Assembly: GCF_030445035.2 (NCBI RefSeq)
Contig: NC_080680.1
Span: 95,919,157-95,983,156, forward strand
Direction of reading: 5' to 3'
Source: Dasypus novemcinctus
Taxonomy: Eukaryota; Chordata; Mammalia; Cingulata; Dasypodidae
Length of the DNA stretch: 64,000 bases
Shown here piece by piece: positions 33,735 through 47,400 of this stretch; positions within the stretch are counted from its first letter, which is position 1; each line of letters starts with the position of its first letter. Made by a program: the position numbers and the translations under genes. The notes below the pieces were generated by a model. That model searched no databases. It was not told the origin of the DNA and saw nothing but the letters and a program-made list of their open reading frames with translations.

Positions 33735-34255
33735 AAATTTCTCTCCTCCCTTTTGGAATACAGAAGCATACCAACTGTGGTAGGGGAGGATCAATGATGT
33801 GGGGTGCTGGTGATAGGGGGATGTGTGGATAGGGGTGTACCTGGGGCATGTCTCTATAACAAATGAATATGTTCAAGTGGTCATGTCTTGGTTGGTGGAG
33901 TCCCACACAATAAACAAAAGAATGTTGAATTCCCATCCTGAAGAGTCCTGCTGTATTTTCTAAAAGAGTGGCAAGAATTCCCTGAGTACTTGTACAGTGC
34001 TTAACAAAGGAGAACAGACCTTTATGCCAGGCCCTTGGTATTGATGGTTGTACTTAGGAACGTTTCCTTGTAAAATTGAAACTTAGCCTAGTATTAAACA
34101 TTGCCTAAGAATTACCTCCTGAAAACCTCCTGGTGCTTAAATGTGGCCTCTCTCTAAGCTAAACTCTGCATATAAATGCACTACATTCTCTCCAGTTTAG
34201 GATATGATCCCTGGGATGAGCCTCCCTGGCACCGAAACATTAAAACTAAGTACCG
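33735..34255 (+). mobile_element. L1 3'-UTR fragment
   Basis: It matches the middle of the long L1 3' UTR (compare 46240-46760 and 62660-63190). It is cut on the right by the 5' start of L1 copy 3, and it has no tail of its own. Confidence 0.75.
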
Positions 34256-34346
34256 GAGAGGCAGGGCAAGATGGCGTCTGAGTGAGTGCACCTCAAAATC
34301 TCTCCTGCAAAGAAGCAGCTGAGTAGGGTTGGAGTCCTGCTGGACT

Positions 34347-35180
34347 GGGCTGTTTTGGGTGCTTGCAGGGCAAGAGATGTCTGGACATCAATTTAGTGGG
34401 ATGGTGACAGAGGAGATTCTTGCAAGAGGTAGAATTTTGGTTTTCTTGCATGGAGGTTGGGGTTGTGGGTGGGACCATTCCCCCTGGGGCTGATGGCCCA
34501 GTGGTGGGGATTCCTGAAGGCTTTGTTGTGCTGGGGAGTTTCCAAGTCCTGAGCGGGCTGTTTCAGGTGCTTGCAGGGTGGGAGGTATCTGGAAGTCGAT
34601 TTGTTGAGACAGTGACAGAGGAGATTCTGGCGAGAGGTGGAATTTTGGGTTTCTGACATGGAGGTCAGAGATTCTGGGTGGAACCCCTCCCCCTAGGGGC
34701 TGGCGGCCAGGCTGGGGTGATCCCTGGGATCTCTGTCATGTGGGGGGTTCCCAAACACTGAACAGGCTGTTTCAGGGGCTTGCAGGGCAGGAAGTGTCTG
34801 GATGTCGATTTGGTGAGACAGTGACAGAAGAAAGTCTTGCAAGAGGTGGAACTTTCAGTTTCTGACATGGAGGTCAGAAGTTGTAGGTGGAACTCCTCCC
34901 CCTAAGGCTGGCAGCTGGTCCGCAGTGGTCCCTGAAATCTTTGTTGTGCAGTGGTGCTCCCAAACCCTGAGTGGGCTGTTTCGGGTGCTTGTAGGGCAGG
35001 AGGTGTCTGGATGTCGATTTGGTGAGACAGTGACAGAAGAGATTCTTGTGAGAGGTGGAATTTTGGGTTTCTGACATGGAGGTCAGAGGTTGCAGGTGGA
35101 AACCTTCCCCCTAGGGCTGGCATCTAGCTGCAGGGATCCCTGAAGGCTATGCTGTGCTGTGGTGCTCCCTGGCCCACTGT
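34347..35180 (+). promoter_or_regulatory. L1 5' UTR tandem monomers, about 209 bp each
   Basis: Four copies of one unit start at 34347, 34555, 34764 and 34973, at steps of 208, 209 and 209. Each begins near a GGGCTGTTT phrase and contains a TGTCTGGATGTCGATTTGG-like phrase. The complement of each holds a similar open frame, which shows how alike they are. Mouse L1 uses tandem monomers as its promoter. By analogy this may be the promoter of copy 3; that is inference. Confidence 0.85.
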
Positions 35181-36240
35181 TAACTGGATGCATGGTTCCC
35201 AGGTCTGTGTCCCCTAAACCCTGGTGGCCTATGCTCCAGAGACTCGTACACCTTGAGCCTGCAATATCATAGACTTCCCATCCCTGAATCCAAAGTGCCC
35301 TGAAGTCCATCTGAGGTCCTTAATTACCCTAGCTCTGGTTGTTTCTGTTTTTTTTGTTTTGTTTTTTTGTTTGTTTTGTTTTTGTTTTTTGTCTTTGTTA
35401 CTAATATTGCATTGTCTCCTGGTCTTTTCTCCAGTTTTACCCCTCAAGGTCCTTTTTCATTTATTTAGTTTTTGTTCTCTTTTCCTTTTTCTTGTTTGCC
35501 TTTTGCTTGTTTGCCCCCCTTTTCTTTGCCTGCCACCTTTTTCTCTTCTCTTTTTTTCTTTTCTCTATTTTTCTTCTTATTTTATTTTATTTTCTTTCTA
35601 TAATAGGTGCTGCAGAAGACGCTTCACACTTGCCATGTTTCCTCATCCTCCATTTCCTCTTTTCTGTGTGTATTGATTTTGGCCACCTACACTATCCCCT
35701 TTCCCCCACTTCTTTCTATCCTCCATCATTTCCTGTTTTTCTAACATTCCACCTCCCTTTCTTTGGCACCCAAAATGTCTGACTTTTATTTTCTAATACC
35801 TTTGCTCTGTTTTCTGTCTTTTATCCACTCTTATATTATTGTCTTTCTTTTCTCTTTCCCTCTCTCATGAAAACACTGGCTTTTTAATTCATGCTATATT
35901 CCTCCCCATATTCAGTTGACTCTCTCATTATAGGTACTCTACTTCCTGCTATAACTCTACACAACTTACATGAGTCTAATATCAATTCTCCCAGATCTCA
36001 CATTGTTGCTCTGTTAACATTTATTACCAATACTACTTTATACATTTTCTTTTCTTACTCAATTTGCTTTCCCTGACCCTAATATTTTCCTTCAAAGTGA
36101 ACTTAGCCAGCAACAAGAAAATAGAGTAAGAAGAACAAAGTGACAAAGAGAAGACATAACACTTACGCACGAACAACAACAAATTAATCCCCAAGACTAG
36201 ATAAACAAGCTAACGAACTGATTGAACCCATCAAGATAAA
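35181..36240 (+). other. Rest of the L1 5' UTR (copy 3)
   Basis: After the monomers comes a short unit-poor stretch, then a T/TTTTG simple run (35343-35400) and a long pyrimidine-rich tract to about 35890, ahead of ORF1. The same order is seen in copy 2 at 11650-12440. Open frames here are composition effects. Confidence 0.65.
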
Positions 36241-37175
36241 ATGATGACCAGACAGCAACAAAAAAACTACAAAACAAACCAATAATCAGGAAAACATGGC
36301 TGAATCCAATGAATAAACTAAAAACCAGGAAGGGGAACAGAACATTGGACAAGTAATTAAAGATCTCAAAACATATATTAGAGACCAGCTTAATGAAGTA
36401 AAGGAAGACATTAACAATATGAAGAAGACACTTGGAGAGGAAATTGCAGACATACGCAAAAAGATAACAGATATGATGCGAATGAACACCACAGTTCTAG
36501 AAATCAAAAATACACTCTCAGCAAATAGCAGCAGATTAGAAGAGGCAGAGGAGAGAATTAGTGGCATAGAAGACAGTACATCTGAAATCAAACAGATAAT
36601 AGAAGTGATCGATAAAAGATAGAAAAAAATCCAGCTAGGACTTAGGGACCTGAATGACAATGCAAAACCCACAAACATACATATTATAGGCATCCCAGAA
36701 GGCTAAGAGAAGTAAAAGGGGACAGAAGGGGTGTTGGAGGAAATAATGGCTGAAAATTTCCCAAATCTACTGAGAGAGATGGATGTACATATCCAGGAAT
36801 CACAACACACCCCAAACACCATAAATCTCAACAAGCCCATGCCAAGACATATACTTGTCAATTTATCCAATGCTCAAGACAAAGAGAAAATTCTAAAAGC
36901 AGAAAGCAAGAGAAAAGAGAACCATCACATACAAGGGAGGCTCCATAAGATTAAGTGCTGATTTCTCATCTGAAACCATGGAGGCAAGAAGGCAGGGGTA
37001 AGACATAGTCAAGGTACTAAAAGAAAAAAATTTCCAACCAAGAATACTCTACCCAGCTAAACTAGCATTCAAAATTGATGGAAAGTTCAAAATATTCACA
37101 GATAAACAGAAATTAAAAGATTATTCCAACAAGAACCCTGCCCTTCAAGAAATACTCAAGGGAGTTCTGCAGAAA
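36241..37175 (+). pseudogene. L1 ORF1, decayed (copy 3)
   Basis: The start ATGATGACCAG aligns with the ORF1 start of copy 2. Pieces of frame survive at 36419-36622 (Glu/Lys-rich coiled-coil part) and 36731-36961 (RNA-binding part), with stops and frameshifts between them. It lies about 115 bp upstream of ORF2. Confidence 0.85.
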
Positions 37176-37288
37176 GAAAGAAAAAAACAGGAGAGGCAGA
37201 GTTGGAGGAGAGTGTAAGAGCAACAAAAAAGACAAAAAGAGAAGGGAAAAAACAAACAAAATATGACAAACACAAGTCCAAACAAAAT

Positions 37289-40200
37289 ATGGCTAACACC
37301 AATAATTCCTTGAAAGTAATAACACTGTATGTCAATGGATTAATCTCACCTGTCAAAAGATTCAGACTGAGAGATTGGATAAGAAAATATGACCCATCTA
37401 TATGCTGTCTAAAAGAAACACATCTTAGACCAGGGATTCATGGAGGTTGAAAGTGCATGGCTGGAAAACAATCTTACAAGCAAGCAATAACCAAAAAAGA
37501 AAGAAAGGCAAGAGTAGCTATATTAATATCAGACAAAATAGACTTTAAATGTGAAACAATTGTGAGAGACAAAGAAGGATACTACATGTTAGTGAAAGGA
37601 ATAATATTTCAAGAAGAATGAACAATCATAAATATATTTGCTCCTAACAAGGGCACCTCCAAATACATGAGGCAAACACTGGAAAAACTAAGTGAAAGAA
37701 TAGATGCCTCTACAATTATAGTGAGAGACTTTAATACACCACTATCAACTTTGAACAGAACATCTCAAAAGAGAATCAATAAAGAAACAAAAACTTTGAA
37801 CAGTATATTAGAGGAGTTGGATCTAACAGACATATACAGATCATTACACCCAAATCCAGCAGGATATACATTTTCTCAAGTGCACATGGATCATTCTCCA
37901 AGATAGACCATATGCTAGGGCACAAAGAAAGGCTCAATGAATTCAGAAACATTGAAATCATACAAAATAATATCTCTGATCACAGTGGAGTGAAGCTGGA
38001 AATCTGCAAGGGCCAGAGGCCCAGATTTCACACCAAGATATGGAAATTAAAAGCACACTCTTAGAAAAACAGAGGGCCAGACGGCTTCACAGTTTAATTC
38101 TACAAAACATTTCAGAAAGAACTAACACCAATCCTGCTGAAACTCTTCCAAAAAATCAAAACAGAAGGAACATTACCTAACTCATTCTATGATGCCAGCG
38201 TTACCCTAGTACCAAAACCAAACAAAGACACCACAAGAAAGGAAAATTACAGACCAATATCTCTAAAGAACCTAGACACAAAAATCCTCAACAAAATACT
38301 TGCTAACTGTATTCAACAACATGACCAAGTGGGATTCATTCCGGGTATGCAACGATGGTTCAACATTAGGAAATAAATCAATGTAATATGCCATATAAAC
38401 AGATTGAAGGAAAAAAAATCACATGATTATATCTATAGATGCAGAAAAAGCATTTGACAAAATACAACACCCTTTCTGGATAAAAACACTGCAAAAGATT
38501 GGAATACAAGGAAATTTTCTGAAAATGATAAAGAGTGTATATGAAGAACCCACAGCTAACATCGTATACAATGGTGAAATCCTAAAATCCTTCCCTCTAA
38601 TATCAGGAACAAGACAAGGATGCCCACTCTCACCTCTTCTATTTAGCATTGTCTTAGAAGTACTTGCTCGAGCACTGAGGCAAGAACCAGATATAAAAGG
38701 CATTCGAATTGGAAAGGAAGAAGTCAAAATTTCATTATTTGCAGATGACATGATCCTATACATAGAAAACCCTGAGAGGTCTACAACAAAGCTTCTAGAA
38801 CTCATAAATGAGTTTAGTAATGTCACAGGTTATAAGATCAATGTGCAAAAATCAGTAGCATTTCTGTACAGCAAAAATGAGCAAGATCAGGAGGAAATCA
38901 AGAAACAAATACCACTTACAATAGTCAATAAAAAATAAAATACCTAGGAATAAATTTAACTAAAGACGTATAAAAGTTATACACAGAGAACTATACAACA
39001 CTGTTCAAGGAAATCAAAGAAGACCTAAATAAATGCAAGAAAATTCCCTTTTCATGGATAGGAAGACTAAATATTATTAAGATGTCTATCCTACCAAAAC
39101 TGATGTACAATTCAATGCAATAAAAATCAACATAGCATTCTTTAAGGAACTAGAAAAACTAGCTATGAAATTTATTTGGAAAGGAAAGAGGCCCCAAATA
39201 GCCAAAGACATATTGAAAAAGAAAAACGAAATTGGAAGAATCACACTACCTGACTTCAAAACATACTACAAAGCTACAGTAGTGAAAACAGCATGGTATT
39301 GGCACAAGGAGAGACACACAGACCAATGGAACTAAATTGAGAGTTCTGATATAGATTCTCATATATATAGTCATATAATATTTGATCAAGCCAGCAAACC
39401 CTCTCAACTGGGAGAGAATGGCCTCTTCAACAAATCGTGCCTGGAGAATTGGATATCCATATGTAAAAGAATGAGAGAGGATTACCATCTCACGTCTTAT
39501 ACAAAAATCAACTCAAGATGAATCAAAGACCTAAATATAAGAGCCAAGACCATAAAGACTTTGGAAAGCAGTGTAGGGAAGCATCTACAAGACCTTATAA
39601 TAGGAAATGGCTTCATGAACTTCACACCAAAAGCACGAGCAGCAAAAGAACAAATAGATAAATGGGACTTCCTCAAAATTAAAGCCTTCTGCACCGCAAA
39701 GGAGTTTGTCAAGAAAGTGAAAAGAGAGTCTACACAATGGGAGAAAATATTTGGTAACCATATAACAGATAGGAGACTTATAACCTGCATATATAAAGAA
39801 CTCCTATATCTTGAAAATAAAAAGACAAACAACTCATGTAAAAAATGAGGAAAAGATTTAAACAGACACTTCTCCAAAGAAGAAATACAAATGGCTAAAA
39901 AGCACATGAAGAAATGCTCCAAATCTCTAGCTATCAGGGAAATGCAAATCAAAATTACAATTAGATACCATCTTACTTCTATAAGATTGGTAGCTATGAA
40001 AAAAAAACAGAAGACTACAAGTGCTGGAGAGGATGTGGAGGAATGGGAACACTCGTCCACTGCTGGAGGGAATGCAGAAGGATCCAGCCATTCTGGAGGA
40101 CAGTTTGGTGATTTCTCAAAAAAAATTGCCATAGATTTGCCATATGACCCAGCAATTTCACTGCTGAGTATATACCCAGTAGGACTGAAAACAAGGACAC

Positions 40201-40454
40201 AAGCCGATATATGCACACCAATGTTCATAGCAGCATTGCTCATTACTGCCAAAATTTGGAATCAACCCAAATGCCCATCAAGAGATGAATGGATAAATAA
40301 AATGTGGTATATACATACAATGGAATACTACTCAGCTTTAAGAACAAATACACTACAAACACACATGATAACATGGATGAATCTTGAGAACCTTATGTTG
40401 AATGAAGCAACCCAGGCATTGAAGGACAAATACTGCATGACCTCAATGATATGA
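37289..40454 (+). pseudogene. L1 ORF2, decayed with internal deletion (copy 3)
   Basis: It starts at ATG 37289 (MANTNNSLKVITLYVNGL). The endonuclease is recognisable to about 38050. The sequence then jumps from the 'aaaagcacactcttag' block to the block encoding GPDGF-like sequence at about 38065, skipping roughly 0.6 kb present in copy 2. The reverse transcriptase is best kept at 38423-38938, with FADDM near 38740. The C-terminal part has two broken frames (39561-39848 and 39891-40454). The stop is TGA 40452-40454. Confidence 0.9.
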
Positions 40455-43440
40455 AATAAGTAAACCAAGCTGCCTCAGAGACCTAGAGAGTGGAGGATAG
40501 GCTTAAATGAAATTGGGGGGTAGAGGAAGGATGTACGCTGACACCTACATGGGAAAATCTATGATAAGCTCGAGGTAAGTATTTGTACAAGGAAGGGATA
40601 AAATGGGAGAATAGGGTTACCTTTGGGTGGGGCTTTGTGGGCTTGAGGGGGACTAGGAATGAAGGATGGGTAATATTGTCCACAGAATTGAGGGGAGGGT
40701 GGGGCAACATATGAATATGGGAGATGTCAGGTATTTGGTTGAGAGTATAATACTGAGGAAACTTTTTCAAAAATATAATAAGGAAGGTTACCTGTTTAAG
40801 ATTCTTAAAAGGGATAATCTGACGCAGGACAGTCTCCTAGGGAGTGTGTGAGTGCTCATTTTGCCAAAGTGGGTTATATCATTGGATAAAGACCCATATA
40901 TTGAGAGTGAAGGTATACCCACATCCTGGGGAGGATTGATGCCCTCATATAGAGGGAATTGTATCTCTCAAGAGAAATGCTGGCTCCCAGTGCATTAGTG
41001 CAGCTGAGCATGTCAAGTCATCAACACTTGCAAGTATCTCTCAACATGGCCCATCAAGGAATGAAGATTGACTGTCATTGTGGGCCCTATGGGGAGAGAG
41101 AAAGAGGTATTGAACAGATGGAACCAGTGTAACTGTGTGGACTATAGAAGTTTTCCACAAGATTATGCAAGGAAGGATATAAGACATGTAAAATTACACC
41201 AAAAATATACAGGGGCTGATAGGCTGAAATGTAAATCATAATGTAAAACATAAGAACTAAAAATTTCGAAAGTTTTATAGTCTCAAATATAAACCACAAT
41301 GTAAACACAAATGTTACCTTGTTTGAAAGCTATTGTCTCAATATCTATACATCAGTTTCAGTAAATATAATATGAATATGTAAAAAGATTATTGCTGTGG
41401 CAGGGAAAGGGTTTATGTTGGATATGTGGGAGTCTTGTATATTGATAATATGAATTACTGTGATCTAAAACTCTTTTGAAGATAAGCTTAATAATTACAA
41501 AAAAGAAAAGAATAAGATAGGACGTAGAAATGGAGGAAAAGACAGAAGTAGTTACCTTGCCAATTTGCATACAGGGCAATATTTATTGCAGTGATGGAAG
41601 GCAAAACATCAAAAACAAAGCTTTTGCATTTTTTAATATTTTGATACCCCAATTTATTTTTACCTTAATTTTTCTAAATTAATATGTATTCTGTGTCTAA
41701 CCTTTAAACTCATCACTATATTCCATTTTACTATTAATGGAACCTGGCAATATATTGGGCTTCACTTTTTGGGAAGTTCTGGATCACAGAGAGGTTCAAC
41801 AATGGCAGGGGAGGAATACAGGTGTGGGATGTTATTGACAGGGGAAACATGGTTGGCAGGGAGTTCTCCAAGGCATATATCCAGGGTACATAAAAATGTT
41901 TGGATATTTTCATAGCAGATACAATTAAAAACAACAAGTGAGGGAGTGCTGAGTTCCTAGCCAGGGGAGCTCTATCACAGTCCCTAAAGGAACAGCAACA
42001 GTCCCCAAGTGCAACAGCAAAGACCAAAAAAGAATGAAGGTCCAACAATGAGCCCTTGATACTAATGACTATGCTTGTGAGCCTGTGCACCTGAAATAAG
42101 AACAAGGCCTAGAGCTGCAGGGTGCCTGAGAGTTACCTCCTGAGAGCCTCTGTGTTGCTCAAATGTGGCCAGTCTTGAAGCCAAACTCAGCATGTAAATG
42201 TGTTGCCTTCCCCCCAGCGTGGGAAGTGACTCCTGGGGATGAGCCTCCCTGGCACCAAGGGATTACTACCAAGTACCAGCTGATGATGTAGCTAGAAAAT
42301 GACCTTGAATAAAAGGGTCAACTCGGACCAGCAGAATATCTCAGTCTACATATAATACCAGGAGTTAAAAATGCTTTTTGACCTAAATCAATGGGGAAAT
42401 GGAAAGGACAAATGAGTTTATATGGCTATGAGTCTCCAAAAAGAGCTGGGAGGTTGTCAGAAGAGTTCCCCTTATGCACACCTCAGCGGAGTCCCAGAGA
42501 CAGATAAAGTAGATACAACCCTGGATATTGGTTCTTCTGAGGGCTACAGAGACCCACAAGTACTATGGTCATGGCATATGGAGTTCAGTGCCATGTCAGT
42601 TGGCCCCACTTTGGAGTTGGTGTTTCTGTGTGATGGAGCTGGACTTCTTTCCATTGTGGTCAGAGAAATTACTTTGTATCATTTCATTCTCTCTGAATTA
42701 ATTGAAAGTTGTTCTGTGGCCTAACATGTGGTCTATCCTGGAGAATGATCCATGTGCACTTGAGAAGAATGTATATCTCACTGTACTTGGGTGTATTGTT
42801 CTGTATATATCTATTAGGACTAGATCTTCTTACATATTATTCAAAGTCTCTGTTCATTTATTGATCCTCTGTCAAGATGTTCTGTGTAGGGAGCCAAGAC
42901 TGCCTACAACTGAAAGCAGGAGAATTGCATCCAACATCCATGTGGAATCTAAGCCCCCTCTTGATATAGATGTGAAGTGGACACAACCATTCCAAGGTCC
43001 ACAGGATGGAGGAATAGAGTATGGACTAGAGTGGACTTACTGATATTCTATTCATGAACTACTGTGATTAGTAATTGAAGAAAATATGGCATCGGTGTGG
43101 AGAAAGTGGCCATGGTGGCTGCTGGGGGTAGGGAGTGGGAGGAAGAGATGAGATGTGGGGGCATTTTCGGGACTTGGAGTTATCCTGGGTGATGCTGCAG
43201 GAATAGTTACCAGACATTGTACGTCCTCCCATGGCCCACTGGGTGGAACGTGGGTGAGTGTGGGCTATGATGTGGGCCATTGACCATGAGCTCAGAGATG
43301 TATTCACCAAATGTGATGAATGTCTCATGATGATGGAGGAGGTTGTTGTTATGGGGGGAGGAGTGGGGTGAGGGGGGTAGGGGATATATGGGAACCTCAT
43401 ATTTTTTTTTAATGAAATATTAGAAAAATATATAAAGACC
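40455..43440 (+). other. L1 long 3' UTR (copy 3), with an internal antisense patch
   Basis: It is collinear with the 3' UTRs of copies 1 and 2, except that 42650-42893 is antisense ORF2 sequence in place of the expected 220 bp or so (equivalent to about 4455-4670 of copy 1). It ends with a G-rich run and an A-rich tail merging into an AAAG-rich run at 43438-43480. Confidence 0.85.
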
Positions 43441-43479
43441 AAAAAGAAAGAAAGAAAAGAGAGAGAGAAAAAAAGAAAA

Positions 43480-44460
43480 ACCCAAAGCTAACATTTTACT
43501 CAATGGTGAAAGACCACAAGCTTTCCTGTTGAAATAAGAGACAAGACAATGATGCCCTTTGTCACCACTGTTGCTGACAACAATCAGGCAGGAAAAAAAT
43601 AAAATAAAAGGTATGGAGACAGAAAGGAAGAAGTAAAACTTTCACTATTTGCCAATGATATGATCCTCCACCTAGAAAGTCCTAAAAAATCTACAACAAA
43701 TATGCGAGAGCTAATAGACGATTTCAGTAGTATCAGGATACAAGCTCAATAAGCAAAAATCAATGCTGCTTATATACAATAGTAATGCACAATCTGGGGG
43801 GGGGTGGCGGAGAGCATGAAAAAGTTCCATTTACAATAGCATCTGAAAGAATCAAATATTTAAAAATAACTTTAATCAATGATGTAAAGCACTTTTATTC
43901 AGATAACTACAATGCATTGTTAAAAGAAATTTTAAAAGACTAAATAAAAGGACAAACATTCCATGCTCAGGGATTGGAAGACTAAATATCATTAAGATGT
44001 CAATTCTACCAAAATATATAGAGAGATTCAAAGCAATCCCAATAAAAATTCCACCAACATTTTTTAAACAAATGGAAAACACAACTATCAAATTGATATA
44101 TGGGACTTCCTCAACTTAAAGACTTTTGTGATTCAAAGGACTTCATCAATAAGTTGAAAAGACAGCCCACTCAATGGGAGAAAATATTTGGAAACCACAT
44201 ATCTGATAAAGGCTTGATTTCCATTCTGTATAAAGAGATCATACAATTCAACAATAAAAGAGCAAGCAATTCAATTAATAAATGGGCAAAAGACTTAAAT
44301 AGACTTTCATCAAAGAGGAAATACAAATGGCTAAAAAACACATGAAAAATGTTTAATATCACTAGCCACTAGGAAATGTAAATCAAAACAACAATGAGAT
44401 ATCATCTCACACTACAGAGAATGGCAATATTATCTGAGATTTCATAGAATAGCCATTATT
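43480..44460 (+). pseudogene. Old L1 ORF2 fragment
   Basis: Reverse-transcriptase-region sequence runs from 43480 to about 44085 (a block matching the FADDM region near 43650 is decayed to FAND). It then jumps at about 44095 to the C-terminal block ([10 protein letters not shown] near 44178), open at 44100-44345. An internal deletion joins the two. It is more diverged than copies 1-3. Confidence 0.75.
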
Positions 44461-44464
44461 TTTA

Positions 44465-47400
44465 AAAGACAACTGAATAGACATACTGACCAATGGAACA
44501 GAACTGAGAGTCTGATATTGATCCTCACATATGTGCTCAACTGATATTTGACAAGGCCACCAATCCCACTCAATTTGGAGAGAATATCCTTTTAAACAAA
44601 TGATACCTGAAGAACAGGATATCCATATCCAAAAGAATGGGAGAGGATCACCCTATCATGCCCTATACAAAATTATCTCAAAACAGTTTAAAGATCTAAA
44701 TATAAAAGCCAAGAATATAAATCTCCTGGACGATAATATAGGGAAGCATCTATAAGTTCTGCAGTAGGAAATGTCACAATGGATGACAGTTTAGCAATTC
44801 CTTGGGAAGCTAACTATAGAATTGCCATATTATTCAGCAATTCCACTGCTGGGAATGTATCCAGAAGAACTGAGGTGGGAACATAAACAGATAAATGCAC
44901 ACCAATGTTCATAGCAGTATTATTCACTATTGCTAAAAGTTGGAACAACCGTAATGTCCATTAATAGATGAATGGATAAACAAATTGTGGTATGTACGTA
45001 CACTGGAAGAAGGAATGCAGTATTAACAAATGGGATAACATGGATGACTCTTGAAGACCTTATGTTGAGTGAAGTAAGTCAGGCACTGAAGGACAAATAT
45101 TCCATGATCACACTTATGTGAATTATGCAAATTGAGCAGATTCACAGAGCTAGAGCCTGGAAAATAGGTTATCAGGAGACAGAAAGGGTGTAGATAGTGG
45201 TGAGCCAATGCCCATATTGGCAAAATCTATGATAAGGTGAAAGGGTGTAGTGGATGGGCATGACAGTTGTGCAGTAATGCTATTGGGTTTGGCAGTGCTG
45301 GTCCATAAGAGGTGTATGGTGGGAGGGTCAGTTTGTTCTATCTCTGGAGCAAGGGGGAGGATTGGGAGAATGAGCAAGTGAACTCTGGGGATTTGCAGGT
45401 CTGTGGTTAAAATTGTGGTTAAAACTACAATGTTGAGAATATTCTTTTGGCAAATATGGCGGGGCAGGTTACAGATATTGTGTGTTGGATGTGGGGGGTT
45501 ATATGGGACAGGGTGCACCTTAGTCAGGCTTCTATGGAATATGTAAGTGTTTTCTTGTCATTGTGTGATATATTAGTTAGTGGAGACACATACAATAAAC
45601 AGGAAAATAGTGAACTACCATTCTGGGGAATCCTGCTATGTTCTCAAATAGAGGGGCAAGAGTTTCTTGCAAACATAGGCAGAGTGTAATAAAAGAAAGA
45701 CCAATAAGTCAAGTCCTCAATATTATTGCAAGTAATGTTGAATCTTCTTCAAAAAGTGGGACTTAGTGGTTACCATAGGCCCCAAGAAGAGAGGGAGGGA
45801 AGAATAGAATAAATGGAACAAAGGGCATTTGGTGGATATTAGAATTGTTCTGCATGATCATGTAATAATGGATATGGCCCATTTTAATTTTTTTCAAAAT
45901 TTATAAAAGTATACAAACCAAAATGTCAATCATAATGTAAACCATTGACTGACCATGGTTAGTAACAATGCTTCAATATTTGTGCATCAATTGTAACAAA
46001 TGTGTTATCCATATGTAAAATTTATTATTAGGGGAAAGGGTAAAAGAGGGCAGGCGTTGGGTATATAGGTATCCCCTATATTCTCTACATGACTTTTCTG
46101 TAACCTAAAGCTTCTTGAAGATAAAAATGAAAAGAAAAGATACTGGGAGACTATATGGAAGAAATTAAAAAAAATTTTTTATATTTTATATGTTACTTTT
46201 AAAATTATATTTTTATTTGGTAATTTTCTTTGCTTCATCTTTGGAGAGGTTCTAGATCACAGAATGTTCACAGTTGTGGCAGAGGAATATCATTGGTGCA
46301 GGGTGTCAGTGAGGGGAAGATGCATGAGAGGGGGTTCATCTGGGGCATGCCTCTAAGGCATATGAATGTGTTCAAGTGTTCATGGGCATTGTCACAGTGA
46401 GTGGAGAGCCACACAATAACTGAGAGAATACTGAATTCCTATCCTGCAGAGTTCTTCTACATTCTCTAATGGGACCGCAAAAATCCCCCAAGTATAGGAG
46501 TGGTGTCAAATGATGGAGAATGAACCATTGCACCAGGCCCTTGATATTGATGATTGTACCTATGAACCTTTTTTTGTGAAAATGAAACTTAACCTAGTAT
46601 TACATATTATCTAATAGTTATCTCCTGACGGCCTACTTTTTGATCAAATGTGGTCTATTTCTAAGTCATATAAATGTACTCTCTTTCTCCTCACATTGGA
46701 ACATGACTCCCCAGAGATGAGCCTCCCTGGCATCAAGGGATTAATACCAAGAACCAAGTAGCAATGCACCTGGAAAAAGGCCTTGACCACAAGGGGAAAA
46801 TGGTAAGTACAAATGAGTTTTTATAGCTAAGAGATTTCAAAGTGAGTCAGGAGGTCATTCCAGAGGTTACTTTTATGAATGTCTCAGCAAGATCTCATTG
46901 ACTGCCATAGTAAATAGTGCCTCATATAGTGGGGCTCCTAAGTACTCTAGAGACATCCAAACACCATATGCAGGGCACAAAGCTCAGGAGTTTGGTACCC
47001 TGCTAGTGGGCCTTACCTTGGAATTTATGCTTCCCAGTGTGACAGATTTGAAATCATTTGTAGTTTCCCTACACATGGCTCTTCTGCCCCTTCTATTTGA
47101 ACCTATAGTTAGTACCATACTTGATAGGTATATGTTCAAGAGACTTTCATCCACCCATGGGCCCTGAATCTCAGGAGAGTTCAACACCTATTCTCTAGTT
47201 CACTGGACTCACTCAGGACAACTAACAAGGTGGTGATAATGGACAACATCTATCCCAAGAAAAAGAGAGAGTCAGCAACTACCCACAAGATAGTCCCAGC
47301 CATGTATAGTGTGGGATCTAAGTCCCCTCTCAATTAGAGGCAGAGTGGGCATCACCAACCCCAAATTCTCAGGATTGGGGAAAGAACAATGGAATAAAGT

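Larger units (their letters stand above)
34258..43440 (+). mobile_element. LINE-1 copy 3, nearly full length (about 9.2 kb)
   Basis: It has a 5' UTR with tandem monomers (34258-36240), decayed ORF1 (36241-37175), ORF2 with an internal deletion (37289-40454), and a long 3' UTR (40455-43440) with a G-rich run at 43362-43393. The start, with 'caagatggcgtctgag', aligns with the start of copy 2. A target duplication is not evident, as the ends are A-rich and simple. ORF2 carries a deletion of roughly 0.6 kb near 38058. Confidence 0.9.

Noticed and set aside
34258-43440. Exact target duplication for L1 copy 3
   Set aside because: Only short A-rich matches could be found next to the two ends, which is not enough support.
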